A stretch of DNA of 64,000 bases from Mesobacillus boroniphilus (GTDB taxonomy: Bacteria > Bacillota > Bacilli > Bacillales > Cytobacillaceae): the NCBI RefSeq assembly GCF_018424685.1, contig NZ_QTKX01000001.1:124001-188000 (forward strand), in the 5' to 3' direction. The position numbers were made by a program, and so were the translations under genes. Positions within the stretch are counted from its first letter, which is position 1; the number at the start of each line of letters is the position of its first letter. The notes beneath the pieces were generated by a model. That model saw nothing but the letters and a program-made list of their open reading frames with translations. It was not told the origin of the DNA and did not search any database. Of the stretch, positions 41,538 to 51,102 are shown piece after piece.

Positions 41538-42152
41538 ATGGATGTTGAATTAATGAAAGAATGGTTTACAATTGAAAATATTATGGATTTGCTCAACCAA
41601 TACCGCTCATTTGGGCCGATTCCGGGAATTCTGCTGCCAATGTTGGAAGCGTTCTTGCCTTTCCTGCCATTGTTTTTATTTGTGATGGCAAATGCCAATG
41701 CCTTTGGGCTATGGCTTGGGTTTCTCTTTTCCTGGATAGGTGCAGTTCTGGGGGCATTGATTGTCTTTTTGATTTTCCGTCGGTACGGACAGGGACGGAT
41801 CCTGGGGTTTTTGCAGCGCCACCCAAAAGTCCAGAAGGGGATGAACTGGATTGAACGGCATGGATTTGGCCCAATCTTCCTGATGCTGTGCTTCCCTTTT
41901 ACTCCATCTGCTCTCGTCAATATTGTTGCCGGGCTTTCAAAAATCAGCATGGCTCAGTATATGCTTGCAGTGATAACAGGGAAAATGGTGATGATTTTTA
42001 CAATAAGCTTTGTAGGATATGATATTCGTTCATTAATCACTAATCCTGCGCGAACTGCCATCGTTTTGGCAGTAATCGCCATCCTGTGGTATATCGGCAA
42101 AAGAATTGAAGTAAAAATGAATATGAGTGTTGGAAAAGACGATAATGACTGA
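41538..42152 (+). CDS. yhjE: TVP38/TMEM64 (DedA-like) membrane protein YhjE
   Basis: A 204-residue membrane protein. SFGPIPGILLPMLEAFLPFLPLFLFVMANANAFG and FLFSWIGAVLGALIVFLIFRRYG carry the reentrant loop motif of the SNARE-associated/VTT family, with RHGFGPIFLMLCFPFTPSALVNIVAGLS as the second. Members are implicated in lipid carrier scrambling or transport. AAGGAG precedes the ATG at 41538. It is followed within 36 bp by the signal peptidase gene, as in B. subtilis yhjE-sipV. Confidence 0.9.
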   Translation: MDVELMKEWFTIENIMDLLNQYRSFGPIPGILLPMLEAFLPFLPLFLFVMANANAFGLWLGFLFSWIGAVLGALIVFLIFRRYGQGRILGFLQRHPKVQKGMNWIERHGFGPIFLMLCFPFTPSALVNIVAGLSKISMAQYMLAVITGKMVMIFTISFVGYDIRSLITNPARTAIVLAVIAILWYIGKRIEVKMNMSVGKDDND

Positions 42153-42187
42153 TAGCAGGGACAGAAAACAGGTGGTGAAGGTAGTAC

Positions 42188-42742
42188 ATGAAAGAAATCG
42201 TAAAAAGGGAAGGGATCGAGTGGGTCAAAGCTTTTGCCCTCGGAATGATCATTTTTGTTTTTATCAGGATTTTCTTTTTTTCCAATTATGTCGTTGAAGG
42301 GGAATCGATGCTTCCTACACTGGAAGATGGGAATAAAGTCGTTGTCAATAAGTTGGGATATGAATCGAAAGACCTCGAGAGGTTTGACGTGATTGTATTT
42401 CACGCAAATAAAGAAGAAGACTTTGTGAAGCGGGTCATCGGCCTGCCAGGCGATAAAGTTGAATATCGAGAAGACATGTTATTCATCAATGGCAAAAAAG
42501 TGAAGGAACCTTTCTTGAAGCAGTATCGCGAACAATCACCAGGTGGCTATTTGACCGGCGATTTTACCCTTGGGGATTTAACCGGGGTTGAAAGAGTGCC
42601 TGAAGGAAAATTGTTCGTCCTTGGCGATAACCGCCTTGGCAGCTGGGACAGCAGGCAGTTTGGGTTCATTTCGGAAGAGCAAGTCGTCGGCAAGGTCAAT
42701 CTGAGATACTGGCCGCTCGGGGAAATGGATGTATCATTCTAA
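42188..42742 (+). CDS. sipV: Type I signal peptidase (SipV-like)
   Basis: A 184-residue membrane peptidase: one N-terminal helix (FALGMIIFVFIRIFFFSNYVVEG), box B with Ser40 in GESMLPTL, box D with Lys81 in VKRVIGLPGD, and box E GDNRLGSWDSRQFG. It removes signal peptides outside the membrane. Ser-Lys dyad intact. Ribosome site GGTGAAGG. It follows yhjE, so this is the SipV (YhjF) position. Confidence 0.92.
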   Translation: MKEIVKREGIEWVKAFALGMIIFVFIRIFFFSNYVVEGESMLPTLEDGNKVVVNKLGYESKDLERFDVIVFHANKEEDFVKRVIGLPGDKVEYREDMLFINGKKVKEPFLKQYREQSPGGYLTGDFTLGDLTGVERVPEGKLFVLGDNRLGSWDSRQFGFISEEQVVGKVNLRYWPLGEMDVSF

Positions 42743-42760
42743 CAATAGCTTATAGAGAAG

Positions 42761-42793
42761 TGAAAAGACTCGTCAATTTTCGAGTCTTTTTTT
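42761..42793 (+). terminator. Terminator of the yhjE-sipV operon
   Basis: AAAAGACTCG / CGAGTCTTTT perfect 10-bp stem followed by TTTTATTTT. Confidence 0.87.
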
Positions 42794-42847
42794 ATTTTGA
42801 TTATGTTAGACTGGCATCATTATTATGAAAAACAGGGCGGAGATTCT

Positions 42848-45800
42848 ATGCAGGGAACATTGCCATTAATCAAAACGAAATTAATTGTTCCAGGCTTACA
42901 GGAACAATGGATTAGGCGAGCCAAATTATCGCGAAAAATGAAAGCGATTACCGAAAAGCCGCTCACCATCATCCAGGCGGGAGCCGGTTATGGAAAGAGC
43001 ACGGCTCTGGCATTGCATGTCAAGGATCAGAAACAATCTTGCTGCTGGTATACAATCACTTCTTCCGATGACGATATTCTTCCGTTTCTATCCTATTTGA
43101 CAGCCTCGATTCAAACCTTGTTCCCGGATTTTGGCCATGAGTTAATATCATACATGAAAAAAATGGACCGTTATATAAGAGAAGAGGAACTTAGCATGCT
43201 CTCTTCGCTCTTCATCAATGAGACACTCCAAATACCTGAAGAAATCATTGTCATCCTCGATGATTTCCACGCAATAGAGCATTCCTATCACATCAATGTC
43301 TGGATGGAAAAACTACTGAAGCATATGCCGGGCCATCTCCATCTTGTCATTTCGACCAGGACAAATCCTGGATGGAAAGTCCTTGCTAAGATGAGGGCTA
43401 AGAATGAATTGAATGAGATTTCGAAGTCAGATTTGATTTTTGGCAAAGAGGAAATCGAGCTGCTCCTTTCTGATTATCATCAGATTTCGATAAGTGACGA
43501 ACAGATAGACCAGCTATATAACATTACGGAAGGTTGGGTCATTGCAATTGGGATGATCGCTCAGCAGCTGCCACATCTTCAGAGTCTTGATGAGCTTTTG
43601 GCAGAGCCTGCAAAGTCGCTTGAGGATCTTTTTCAATACTTGGTTTATGAAGTGTTTTCGAAACAGCCTCCAATGGTCCAGCAATTCCTTGAACAGACAA
43701 GCATCTTTGAAGAAATAACTACGGATGTATGCGACCACATCCTCGGTATGAATGGTTCCATCCAGATGCTGCAGCAGCTGACTTCAAAAAACCTGTTCAT
43801 CCAGCAGGTTGGCAGCAGCCAGTTCAGGTATCATGCGCTTTTCCGAGAATTCCTCGAGAACCGGCTGATCACAAGCCAGCCTGAACAATACAGAGTTTTA
43901 ATGATGAATAGTGCACATTATTTTGAAAAAAAAGGGCAGTGGGAAGAGGCTTTATTCTGCTATGAAAAAATTGGCCAATATCGTGCTGCTGCGGCGATTA
44001 TGGACGAACAGGGGATGGAGCTTCTCGAAATGGGGAAGCTCGAGAATCTGCAGGAGCGGCTTGCGAAAATCCCGATCGAAGATAAAAAGCGCTATTGTTC
44101 ACTATTGTTTCTTGAAGCTGAGGTATATCGCTACCGTTCATTATATAAGCAATCGGAAGCATGTTATGAACAGGCAATTCAAACAGCTGACAGGATAGGA
44201 AATGCGGAATGGAAAAGCAAGGCTCTTGAAGGCAAAGCGAAAATTTATCTTGATACGATCCAGCCGTTTAAAGCTGAACGTATTCTAGCTCAAGCTATAG
44301 AGCTTCGGGAAGCGGCGATGCTTGATGGTGCTGCTGAGGAAACGGGAAGGCTCTATCGACTGCTTGCTGAAAACCTCATCAATTCCGGACAGGCATTGAA
44401 GGCCGAAAAATGGATTGAACGGGCAAGGTCGATGGGTGTTCATATCGAGGATGGGAACCTGGAAGCCCGGCTAACTTTAAGGACCGGCCGATTTGAAGAA
44501 ACGAGAAGAATTTTAAGTGATGTTAAAACAAATGGCCATCTGGATGAAAAGCAGCATTTGCCTCAATCGCATAGGGAAACGGATTTGCTGCTGGCATTGA
44601 TTGAAGCTTTTACAGGCAATGGCATTCAGGCGAAGGCATTGTCCCAATCAGGGATCCAGCATGGTATCGAAATCCAGGCTCCGTTTGTGGAGGCTTGCGG
44701 ATGGATCAGGATGGGGCATGCAGTCCAGCTGATTGACCAATACGATTTGGATCTGGCAGAAAAATGCTATGAAACGGCACTTGATATCATGGGACGGCTA
44801 AGTATCGAAAGAGGGAAGGCTGAACCGCTGATGGGCCTATGCATTCTATATGGATCAAGACGTGAGTATGAGCGGGCTGCTGAGGCTGGAAGAAAGGCGC
44901 TGCTTGAAACAGAACAGGTGAAGGATGTTTGGCTCTCCGCACTCATTACGCTTTGCCTTGCCATCGCGTCAATTTACAACGACAGGCACAAGGAGGCAAG
45001 CGAAAACCTTCGAAAAGCAGAGGGGCTAATCAGTCAGTGTGGCGATGAATATGGCAGAATGCTGCTTGCGTTTTGGAACTCCTTTTATTATTTCTCATTA
45101 AATGATGGGCATGGGTTCAAAACAGCATTTTCTAGCTTTTTAAAACTGATGAAGTCAGGTGGATATGAATTTTTTATGAAAAAACGGACGACATTTGGCC
45201 CGCGAGACTTGCAGGTTTTCGCACCGATGCTAATCGCAGCAGTAAAGGAGTCAATTGCGCCTGGCTATGCAGAGAAGCTGATGGAGGATTTGAAGATTCC
45301 CGGTTTGAATGCCCATCCTGGCTATACGCTAAGGGTTCAAACGCTTGGCCAATTCAGGCTTTGGCTTGGAGACAGGGAAGTGGAGGACAGGGATTGGCAG
45401 AGGGGGAAGGCGAAAGAGCTTTTCCAGCTTTTCTTGACAAAAAGGAGCCAGTTCCTGATGAAGGAGGACATTTTCCAGATTCTTTGGCCAGTCCATGAGG
45501 AAAAGAATGCAGACAGAGATTTTAAAGTTGCCTTGAATGCTTTGAATAATGTACTGGAGCCTTCTCGTAAAGCGAGATCCGCCCCATTTTTTATTATCAG
45601 GGAGGGAGCAGGATACGGAATTAACCCCCACGCAGCAATTGAGCTGGATTCACGTATCTTTGAAGAATGGGCAGAGGCTGGCCTTGAAGAGAAGAACACG
45701 GAAAAATCAATGGAGGAACTAGAGCGTGCCTTGAATTTATACAACGGGGATTATCTTCCGGAAAGAAGGTATGAGGACTGGTGCCTTAATGAGCGAGAAC

Positions 45801-46084
45801 GGCTGCTTGTTTACTTTTTGCGCAGTACGGAAAAGCTTGCCCAGCTGAATGTAAGGCGAGAAAACTATGATTCTGCCATTCATTGGTGCCAAAAAATCCT
45901 CCATAAGGACAGAACTTGGGAGGAAGCTTACCGATTGCTCATGTTTTGCTATTATCGGAAAAACAATCGTCCGCAGGCAATCCGATGGTATAAAAAATGC
46001 ATTGAGGTGTTAGAGGAGGAGCTGGGAGTCCCGCCGCTAGAACCTACAAGACATATGTATGAGATGATCATTGAAGGGAATTAA
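42848..46084 (+). CDS. Large MalT/BTAD-type transcriptional regulator
   Basis: A 1078-residue STAND-type protein. Domain order: N-terminal NTPase with Walker A IIQAGAGYGKST at about 42-53 and Walker B IIVILDDFH at about 133-141; a winged-helix segment; a long tetratricopeptide region (about 360-800); then a SARP/OmpR-type winged helix from about residue 825 (TLGQFRLWLGDREVEDRDWQRGKAKELFQLFL) and a C-terminal BTAD repeat domain (about 930-1075). Proteins of this type are ATP-dependent, ligand-activated regulators. It precedes the Liv-type transporter and CoA-ligase genes, so it probably activates them. GGCGGAG precedes the ATG at 42848. The ligand is unknown. Confidence 0.88.
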   Translation: MQGTLPLIKTKLIVPGLQEQWIRRAKLSRKMKAITEKPLTIIQAGAGYGKSTALALHVKDQKQSCCWYTITSSDDDILPFLSYLTASIQTLFPDFGHELISYMKKMDRYIREEELSMLSSLFINETLQIPEEIIVILDDFHAIEHSYHINVWMEKLLKHMPGHLHLVISTRTNPGWKVLAKMRAKNELNEISKSDLIFGKEEIELLLSDYHQISISDEQIDQLYNITEGWVIAIGMIAQQLPHLQSLDELLAEPAKSLEDLFQYLVYEVFSKQPPMVQQFLEQTSIFEEITTDVCDHILGMNGSIQMLQQLTSKNLFIQQVGSSQFRYHALFREFLENRLITSQPEQYRVLMMNSAHYFEKKGQWEEALFCYEKIGQYRAAAAIMDEQGMELLEMGKLENLQERLAKIPIEDKKRYCSLLFLEAEVYRYRSLYKQSEACYEQAIQTADRIGNAEWKSKALEGKAKIYLDTIQPFKAERILAQAIELREAAMLDGAAEETGRLYRLLAENLINSGQALKAEKWIERARSMGVHIEDGNLEARLTLRTGRFEETRRILSDVKTNGHLDEKQHLPQSHRETDLLLALIEAFTGNGIQAKALSQSGIQHGIEIQAPFVEACGWIRMGHAVQLIDQYDLDLAEKCYETALDIMGRLSIERGKAEPLMGLCILYGSRREYERAAEAGRKALLETEQVKDVWLSALITLCLAIASIYNDRHKEASENLRKAEGLISQCGDEYGRMLLAFWNSFYYFSLNDGHGFKTAFSSFLKLMKSGGYEFFMKKRTTFGPRDLQVFAPMLIAAVKESIAPGYAEKLMEDLKIPGLNAHPGYTLRVQTLGQFRLWLGDREVEDRDWQRGKAKELFQLFLTKRSQFLMKEDIFQILWPVHEEKNADRDFKVALNALNNVLEPSRKARSAPFFIIREGAGYGINPHAAIELDSRIFEEWAEAGLEEKNTEKSMEELERALNLYNGDYLPERRYEDWCLNERERLLVYFLRSTEKLAQLNVRRENYDSAIHWCQKILHKDRTWEEAYRLLMFCYYRKNNRPQAIRWYKKCIEVLEEELGVPPLEPTRHMYEMIIEGN

Positions 46085-46116
46085 TCAATTTAGGTCAATC
46101 AAAAGGAGAATTTGGG

Positions 46117-46518
46117 TTGGAAAAGAAAAGACAGATTCATAGCTCATTAAAAGTATTGCTAGTGTCCGATATTGAGAAAGCAAAGAAGTTTTATTCTGAA
46201 ATACTAGGCTGCGAGGTGACCGATTGGTGGGTGGTCCGTGATGGATTTACCGGGCTGGCCATAAAATTGCTCGAAGCCAGCGATCCGAAAGAAGTGAGAC
46301 CTAATCCGCCGGCAGCAGGCGATAAGCACGGGTTCGACCTTTATTGCTACGTAGAAAACTGGAATTCGCTTGATGAGTTATACCATGAATTCAATGAAAA
46401 AGGGGCGCAAATTGCAATCCAGCCATGGGTTGATGAAAATAATGGACCCTGGAAGGAGTTTGCTGTCAAGGACCTTGATGGCTACTGCATCGCATTTGGC
46501 GGGACAGACGGTACTTGA
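46117..46518 (+). CDS. VOC-superfamily (glyoxalase-fold) protein
   Basis: A 133-residue protein with the betaalphabetabetabeta glyoxalase fold: LLVSDIEKAKKFYSEILGCEVTDWW and the C-terminal FAVKDLDGYCIAFGGTDG (metal-ligand positions usual for VOC). Starts with TTG behind AAAAGGAG at 8 nt. It lies 33 bp after the BTAD regulator and could be co-transcribed. The role is unknown; a detoxification, isomerase or dioxygenase activity is possible. Confidence 0.78.
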   Translation: MEKKRQIHSSLKVLLVSDIEKAKKFYSEILGCEVTDWWVVRDGFTGLAIKLLEASDPKEVRPNPPAAGDKHGFDLYCYVENWNSLDELYHEFNEKGAQIAIQPWVDENNGPWKEFAVKDLDGYCIAFGGTDGT

Positions 46519-46548
46519 TCTGTGGCTGATTTAAGCTGTCAGTTACGT

Positions 46549-46866
46549 TTAGACCACTGTGAGGATTGAGTCAAAATAACTTTTCAGGATCAGCCACCTC
46601 GCAGGATAGGTTGCTGCAAAGTCTGCTATTGACTCATTTGAATACATCAGAAGGCAATCAATCTGTTTTTGATGAATCTTTAAATCATAGAGCAGGGCAT
46701 GAGGAATTGTATAATGCTCGTTCAGTTGATAAGGATTTAATTTTATAGGCTCCACACTTTCTTTATTAATAAAATAAAGTAGGGCTTTTTGCTGGATGTC
46801 AACACTTTCATCCCGGGAGAGCCCGTTTATATGAATCTGTTCATTGATCAAGTAGATTCCCTGCAT
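46549..46866 (-). CDS. Hypothetical protein
   Basis: A 105-residue, mostly helical, soluble protein with no recognised domain (GIYLINEQIHINGLSRDESVDIQQKALLYFINKES). GGAGGGGATTTCT precedes the ATG at 46866. A good ribosome site and normal amino-acid composition support a real gene. It is convergent with the VOC gene. No function proposed. Confidence 0.6.
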   Translation of the reverse strand: MQGIYLINEQIHINGLSRDESVDIQQKALLYFINKESVEPIKLNPYQLNEHYTIPHALLYDLKIHQKQIDCLLMYSNESIADFAATYPARWLILKSYFDSILTVV

Positions 46867-46963
46867 AGAAATCCCCTCCATGTTTTAGGCAATTTAGTAA
46901 AGTTATTGCCATAAAAATAGGAGGGGATACTAATTATTTAAAATTTGGATATGGAAGTCCATT

Positions 46964-47236
46964 TTACCGATGGCAGAATTTATAAATCATCCCTGCAATG
47001 ATATTTGCCGGGATGAACAACGGATTCGATTGCAGGTTCATGTGAAGTATTTCTTCCTGGACAGGCATTTCCTCATACATTCTTCCCTGTGTTTGCTTTC
47101 GTGCTTTCTTTAACTCTTCCATTTTTGTTATGTATCTGTACTGGATCGGCGTCATGATGACAGTAGTAATGATGAATGGCAGAGTGAAAAGGATGATAAT
47201 AAACAAAAATACGGAATCCATCGAAGTTGACCCCAT
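46964..47236 (-). CDS. Small single-span membrane protein
   Basis: A 90-residue protein with an N-terminal membrane helix (VFLFIIILFTLPFIITTVIMTP), a basic charged segment (RYITKMEELKKARKQTQG), and a short hydrophobic C-terminus (LFIPANIIAGMIYKF). Start ATG at 47236 or 47221; the ribosome site is weak for both. No family recognised. It is divergent from the Liv binding-protein gene. Confidence 0.55.
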   Translation of the reverse strand: MGSTSMDSVFLFIIILFTLPFIITTVIMTPIQYRYITKMEELKKARKQTQGRMYEEMPVQEEILHMNLQSNPLFIPANIIAGMIYKFCHR

Positions 47237-47415
47237 TCTAGTATCTCTCTATACGGACTAAGCCTCTTTTTAGTTTCATATTAAGCTATTTTTTCAACCC
47301 TCAACCCTTTTACTGATTGTCTTCAATCTGATGTAACTCTTTTGTAACTAGAGTTTTTTAAGATGATGTCAAAGCTCGTGGGCTTTGGAATCAACATTTT
47401 AAAGGGGGAAAGGAA

Positions 47416-48660
47416 ATGAAAGCTGGTCAACGGAATTTTGTTTTAACTTTTATGCTCATTTTGGTCCTGATGTTTACAAGTGCCTGCGGTGGATCGGGAA
47501 CTGAGAAGTCAGGCGGTACTGAAGGAAAAGAAGGAAATGATGAACCGAAAAACACAGAACCGATCAAGATTGGCGTGCTGGCTTCGCAAACAGGCGGACT
47601 TGAGGCTTATGGGAAGCAGACACTTCGCGGGTTCGAGCTGGGACTTGAATACGCTACTGACGGAACAAATGAAGTAGCGGGCCGTAAAATTGAATTCATT
47701 ATTGAAGATACGGAGACTAAACCTGAAGTAGCTGTCCAGAAAGCGACGAAGCTGCTTGAGGAGGATGAAGTAGACTTCCTGGTCGGTTCTTCTAGTTCAG
47801 GTGACACGCTGGCAGTTCTGCCACTGGCTGAGGAATATGAAAAAATCATGATCGTTGAGCCTGCTGTAGCAGACAGCATCACAGGTTCTGAATTCAATAA
47901 ATATATTTTCCGCACGGCGCGTAACTCTTCCCAGGATGCTGTTGCGGGTGCCGCTGCAATTGCGAAGGATGGCGTAAAAATCGCGACTCTTGCTCCGGAT
48001 TATTCATTTGGCCGAGATGGCGTCGCAGCGTTTAAAGAAGCAGCGGAAAAGCTTGGCGCTGAAGTTGTCCATGAAGAATATGCAGACCCGGCTGCAACTG
48101 ATTTCACCTCCAATATCCAGAAAATCATCGACCAGAAGCCTGATTACTTGTTTGTCGTCTGGGCTGGGGCGAACTCACCATGGAACCAGATTGCAGACAT
48201 GAAGGTCCAGGAAAAAGGAATCAAAATCTCTACTGGTGCTCCTGATATCGCTGCGCTGGCAACGATGGAGCCGCTTGTCGGAATGGAAGGCTTCACGGTT
48301 TATTATCATGACCTTCCGCAAAATGACATCAATAAATGGCTTGTTGATGAACATAAAAAGCGCTTTAACGGGGAGCTTCCAGATTTATTTACGCCAGGAG
48401 GCATGACAGCCGCGATGGCGATTGTGGAAGCTTTGAAGAAAACGGAAGGTGACACCGATTCGCAAAAATTGATCAAGACAATGGAAGGGATGAGCTTTGA
48501 TACTCCGAAAGGGCAAATGACCTTCCGGGAAGAAGACCATCAGGCACTTCAGTCACTATACGCAATCAAGCTGGAGAAAAAGGACGGAGTTGACTATCCA
48601 GTTCCTGTGCTGATCCGTGAGCTCTCTCCAGAAGAAACAGCTCCTCCGATCCGCAATTAA
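47416..48660 (+). CDS. Liv-type ABC transporter substrate-binding lipoprotein
   Basis: A 414-residue exported lipoprotein: signal peptide, TSAC lipobox with Cys24, a Gly/Glu/Lys-rich linker, then a type-1 periplasmic-binding fold (IKIGVLASQTGGLEAYGKQTLRGFELGLEYATDG, FLVGSSSSGDTLAVLPLAEEY, ATLAPDYSFGRDGVAAFKEAAEKLGAEVVHEEY). The family covers branched-chain amino acids but also aromatic acids and amides. The catabolic neighbours suggest an organic acid rather than leucine (inference). AAAGGGGGAAAGGAA precedes the ATG. First gene of the liv-type operon; a hairpin follows before the ATPases. Confidence 0.86.
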   Translation: MKAGQRNFVLTFMLILVLMFTSACGGSGTEKSGGTEGKEGNDEPKNTEPIKIGVLASQTGGLEAYGKQTLRGFELGLEYATDGTNEVAGRKIEFIIEDTETKPEVAVQKATKLLEEDEVDFLVGSSSSGDTLAVLPLAEEYEKIMIVEPAVADSITGSEFNKYIFRTARNSSQDAVAGAAAIAKDGVKIATLAPDYSFGRDGVAAFKEAAEKLGAEVVHEEYADPAATDFTSNIQKIIDQKPDYLFVVWAGANSPWNQIADMKVQEKGIKISTGAPDIAALATMEPLVGMEGFTVYYHDLPQNDINKWLVDEHKKRFNGELPDLFTPGGMTAAMAIVEALKKTEGDTDSQKLIKTMEGMSFDTPKGQMTFREEDHQALQSLYAIKLEKKDGVDYPVPVLIRELSPEETAPPIRN

Positions 48661-48668
48661 TCATATTC

Positions 48669-48712
48669 ATAATGAACTTCGGTAATCTAGCCGGAGTTCA
48701 TTATGCTTTTAC
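48669..48712 (+). terminator. Hairpin between the binding-protein and ATPase genes
   Basis: CATAATGAACT-CGG pairs with CCG-AGTTCATTATG and is followed by CTTTTACTT. Probably a partial terminator or 3' stabiliser that lets the binding protein be made in excess. Confidence 0.7.
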
Positions 48713-48758
48713 TTAATCGATACTTAAGCTTAATACGATTATGGGTGGTGAGAAGTAT

Positions 48759-49532
48759 ATGACGGCAATTATAGAGACGAAAGATCTTAGCATTACATTT
48801 GGCGGTCATACCGCGGTAGATTCTGTCAGCATCTCAGTCCCGCACAATCATTTCAAATCAATCATCGGTCCGAACGGTGCCGGAAAAACGACTTTCTTCA
48901 ACTTGTTGAGCGGGCAGCTCATGCCAACGAATGGACAGGTCATGTATAAAGGCAGCGAAATAACCAAGCTCTCTCCTACAAAAAGAACGAGGGCAGGAAT
49001 CGGACGGTCCTTCCAGATCACTAATGTATTCCCAAACCTGACGGTGATGGAAAATGTCCGTCTTGCGGTCCAGTCACATGAAGGAGTCCGTTTTCAGATG
49101 CTCAGGCATTTTCGTTCTTTTAATAAGTTCGAGGAGAAGGCAGAAGAGTGGCTGAAGCTTGTCCTGCTCGATGACAAGAAGGATGCACTGGCAAGGAATC
49201 TTGCCCACGGTGAAAAAAGAAAGCTGGAAATCGCGATGCTGCTTGCTTTGAACACTGAGGTGCTGCTGCTCGATGAACCGACAGCAGGCATGTCACTCGA
49301 AGAGGTTCCGGCAATCCTGGAGGTAATCAGGAAAATCAAACAACGCGGCGACCGGACGATCATTTTGATCGAACACAAGATGGATATGATCATGGATCTT
49401 TCTGATTCCATCATGGTCTTGTTCAATGGTGCCCTGCTCGCCGATGGAACGCCTAAAGATATTATGAAAAATGAAATGGTCCAGTCTGCATATTTGGGAG
49501 GTTTGCATAGTGAGCACGCTGCTGAAGCTTGA
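48759..49532 (+). CDS. livG: Liv-type ABC transporter ATP-binding protein LivG-like
   Basis: A 257-residue ATPase: Walker A IIGPNGAGKTTFFN, signature-like LAHGEKRKLEIAMLLA, Walker B VLLLDEPTAGMS, H-loop LIEHKMD. LivG group, including its FPNLTVMENVRLAV segment. ATG at 48759 is chosen over 48741, which lacks a ribosome site. Overlaps the LivF-like gene by 23 bp. Confidence 0.9.
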   Translation: MTAIIETKDLSITFGGHTAVDSVSISVPHNHFKSIIGPNGAGKTTFFNLLSGQLMPTNGQVMYKGSEITKLSPTKRTRAGIGRSFQITNVFPNLTVMENVRLAVQSHEGVRFQMLRHFRSFNKFEEKAEEWLKLVLLDDKKDALARNLAHGEKRKLEIAMLLALNTEVLLLDEPTAGMSLEEVPAILEVIRKIKQRGDRTIILIEHKMDMIMDLSDSIMVLFNGALLADGTPKDIMKNEMVQSAYLGGLHSEHAAEA

Positions 49533-50217
49533 CCAGGTTGAGACATTCATCGGCCAGTATCATATCCTTCAAGGTATCTCATTTGAAGTGCCAAAGGGGG
49601 AGGTTACTGTATTACTTGGCCGGAATGGAGCCGGGAAAACAACAACGCTCCGAACGATCATGGGGCTGAATCCGGCCGCTAAAGGTTCAGTTTTATTTAA
49701 AGGAGAAGAAATTAAGAGTCTGCCAACTTTTACGATTGCAAATAAAGGGATCGGTTATGTTCCCGAAGACCAGGGGATTTTTGCTGGGCTTACTGTCGAA
49801 GAGAATATTAAAGTGGCGGTCAAAAAAGAAAATGAAGAAACCCTGCAGCGGCTTGAGTGGATTCTTGATCTTTTTCCTGACTTGAAAAAATTCTGGAAAA
49901 AACCGGGCGGACTATTGAGCGGCGGGCAGAAGCAGATGCTTTCCATCGCAAGAGCATATGTCAATGATAATGAATTGCTCTTGATCGATGAACCAAGCAA
50001 AGGCCTCGCTCCCATCGTTGTCGAGAAGGTAATGGAATCCATCCAGCAAATGAAGGATAAAACAACAATCATTCTTGTTGAACAAAACTTCATGATGGCC
50101 AGCACGATTGGCGACAGCTTTTACATTATCGATGATGGCAGGACGGTATCGAACGGCTCGATGAACCTCCTCCGTGAGGACGAAGAAATGAGACGGAAAT
50201 ATCTCGGTATTGCTTAG
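49510..50217 (+). CDS. livF: Liv-type ABC transporter ATP-binding protein LivF-like
   Basis: A 235-residue ATPase: Walker A LLGRNGAGKTTTLR, signature LLSGGQKQMLSIARAYV, Walker B LLLIDEPSKGLAP, H-loop LVEQNFMM. Start is GTG at 49510, behind GGGAGG and inside livG; a longer in-frame reading is only livG overlap. LivF/LivG form the ATPase pair. Confidence 0.9.
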   Translation: MSTLLKLDQVETFIGQYHILQGISFEVPKGEVTVLLGRNGAGKTTTLRTIMGLNPAAKGSVLFKGEEIKSLPTFTIANKGIGYVPEDQGIFAGLTVEENIKVAVKKENEETLQRLEWILDLFPDLKKFWKKPGGLLSGGQKQMLSIARAYVNDNELLLIDEPSKGLAPIVVEKVMESIQQMKDKTTIILVEQNFMMASTIGDSFYIIDDGRTVSNGSMNLLREDEEMRRKYLGIA

Positions 50218-50234
50218 GATAGGGGGGAGCAAAA

Positions 50235-51095
50235 GTGGATGTATTAATAAACTTGAGCCTTAATGGCCTAGCCACGGGAATGCTGATCTTCCTCCTGGCA
50301 GCCGGCCTTACTTTGATTTTTGGCCTGATGGATGTGCTTAATTTTGCCCATGGGGGATTGTTTGCCTGGGGAGCGTACAGCGGCATTTGGATTTATACCT
50401 CGACAGGAAGCTTTTTTATTGGGATCATCGGCGCCATCCTTACTGGTATGATCCTCGGAATTGTAACCGAACGCTGGATCATTAAACCTGTTTACGGCAA
50501 CCATGTTCAGCAAATATTAATCACGCTCGGCTTGATGCTTGTTTTATCGGAGATGTTAAAAGTCGTATGGGGACCTAACCAGATATCAGCGGTAACCCCT
50601 GATTACCTTTCAGGCAGCTGGGAGTTTGGCGGGATCATCATCATCAAATACCGTGTTTTCATCATTGCCGTAGGATTTGCGGTATTCCTTGCTGTACAAT
50701 ACCTGCTTAAAAAGACAAAGATTGGCCTGGTCGTTCGCGCTGGGGTCATGAACAAGGAAATGGTCCAATCGCTAGGAGTCAACATACAGAGAGTATTCAT
50801 GTTCGTATTCATGATTGGAGCCGGCATGGCTGCTCTTGGCGGGATGCTCCTGGGGCCATATTCTGGCGTGATTTATGCGGATATGGGGATGGAGTTCGCG
50901 ATCCTTGCGTTCATCGTAGTGGTCATCGGGGGAATGGGAAGCTTTACCGGCTCGGTGATGGCTGCGATTTTGGTGGGACTGTCAGGCTCTTTCATGGCCT
51001 ATTATGTGCCGGACCTTGCGCTGGCAGCTAATATGCTGCTGATGGCAGTCGTATTGATCTTCAGGCCACAGGGCTTATTCGGGACAAAGGGGTGA
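50235..51095 (+). CDS. livH: Liv-type ABC permease LivH-like
   Basis: A 286-residue permease with eight hydrophobic segments. LSLNGLATGMLIFLLAAGLTLIFGLMDVLNFAHGG, VRAGVMNKEMVQSLGVN (EAA-like loop) and AFIVVVIGGMGSFTGS are typical of LivH. GTG start behind AGGGGGGAGC. 17 bp after livF. Confidence 0.9.
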   Translation: MDVLINLSLNGLATGMLIFLLAAGLTLIFGLMDVLNFAHGGLFAWGAYSGIWIYTSTGSFFIGIIGAILTGMILGIVTERWIIKPVYGNHVQQILITLGLMLVLSEMLKVVWGPNQISAVTPDYLSGSWEFGGIIIIKYRVFIIAVGFAVFLAVQYLLKKTKIGLVVRAGVMNKEMVQSLGVNIQRVFMFVFMIGAGMAALGGMLLGPYSGVIYADMGMEFAILAFIVVVIGGMGSFTGSVMAAILVGLSGSFMAYYVPDLALAANMLLMAVVLIFRPQGLFGTKG

Positions 51096-51102
51096 GGGGA
51101 TA

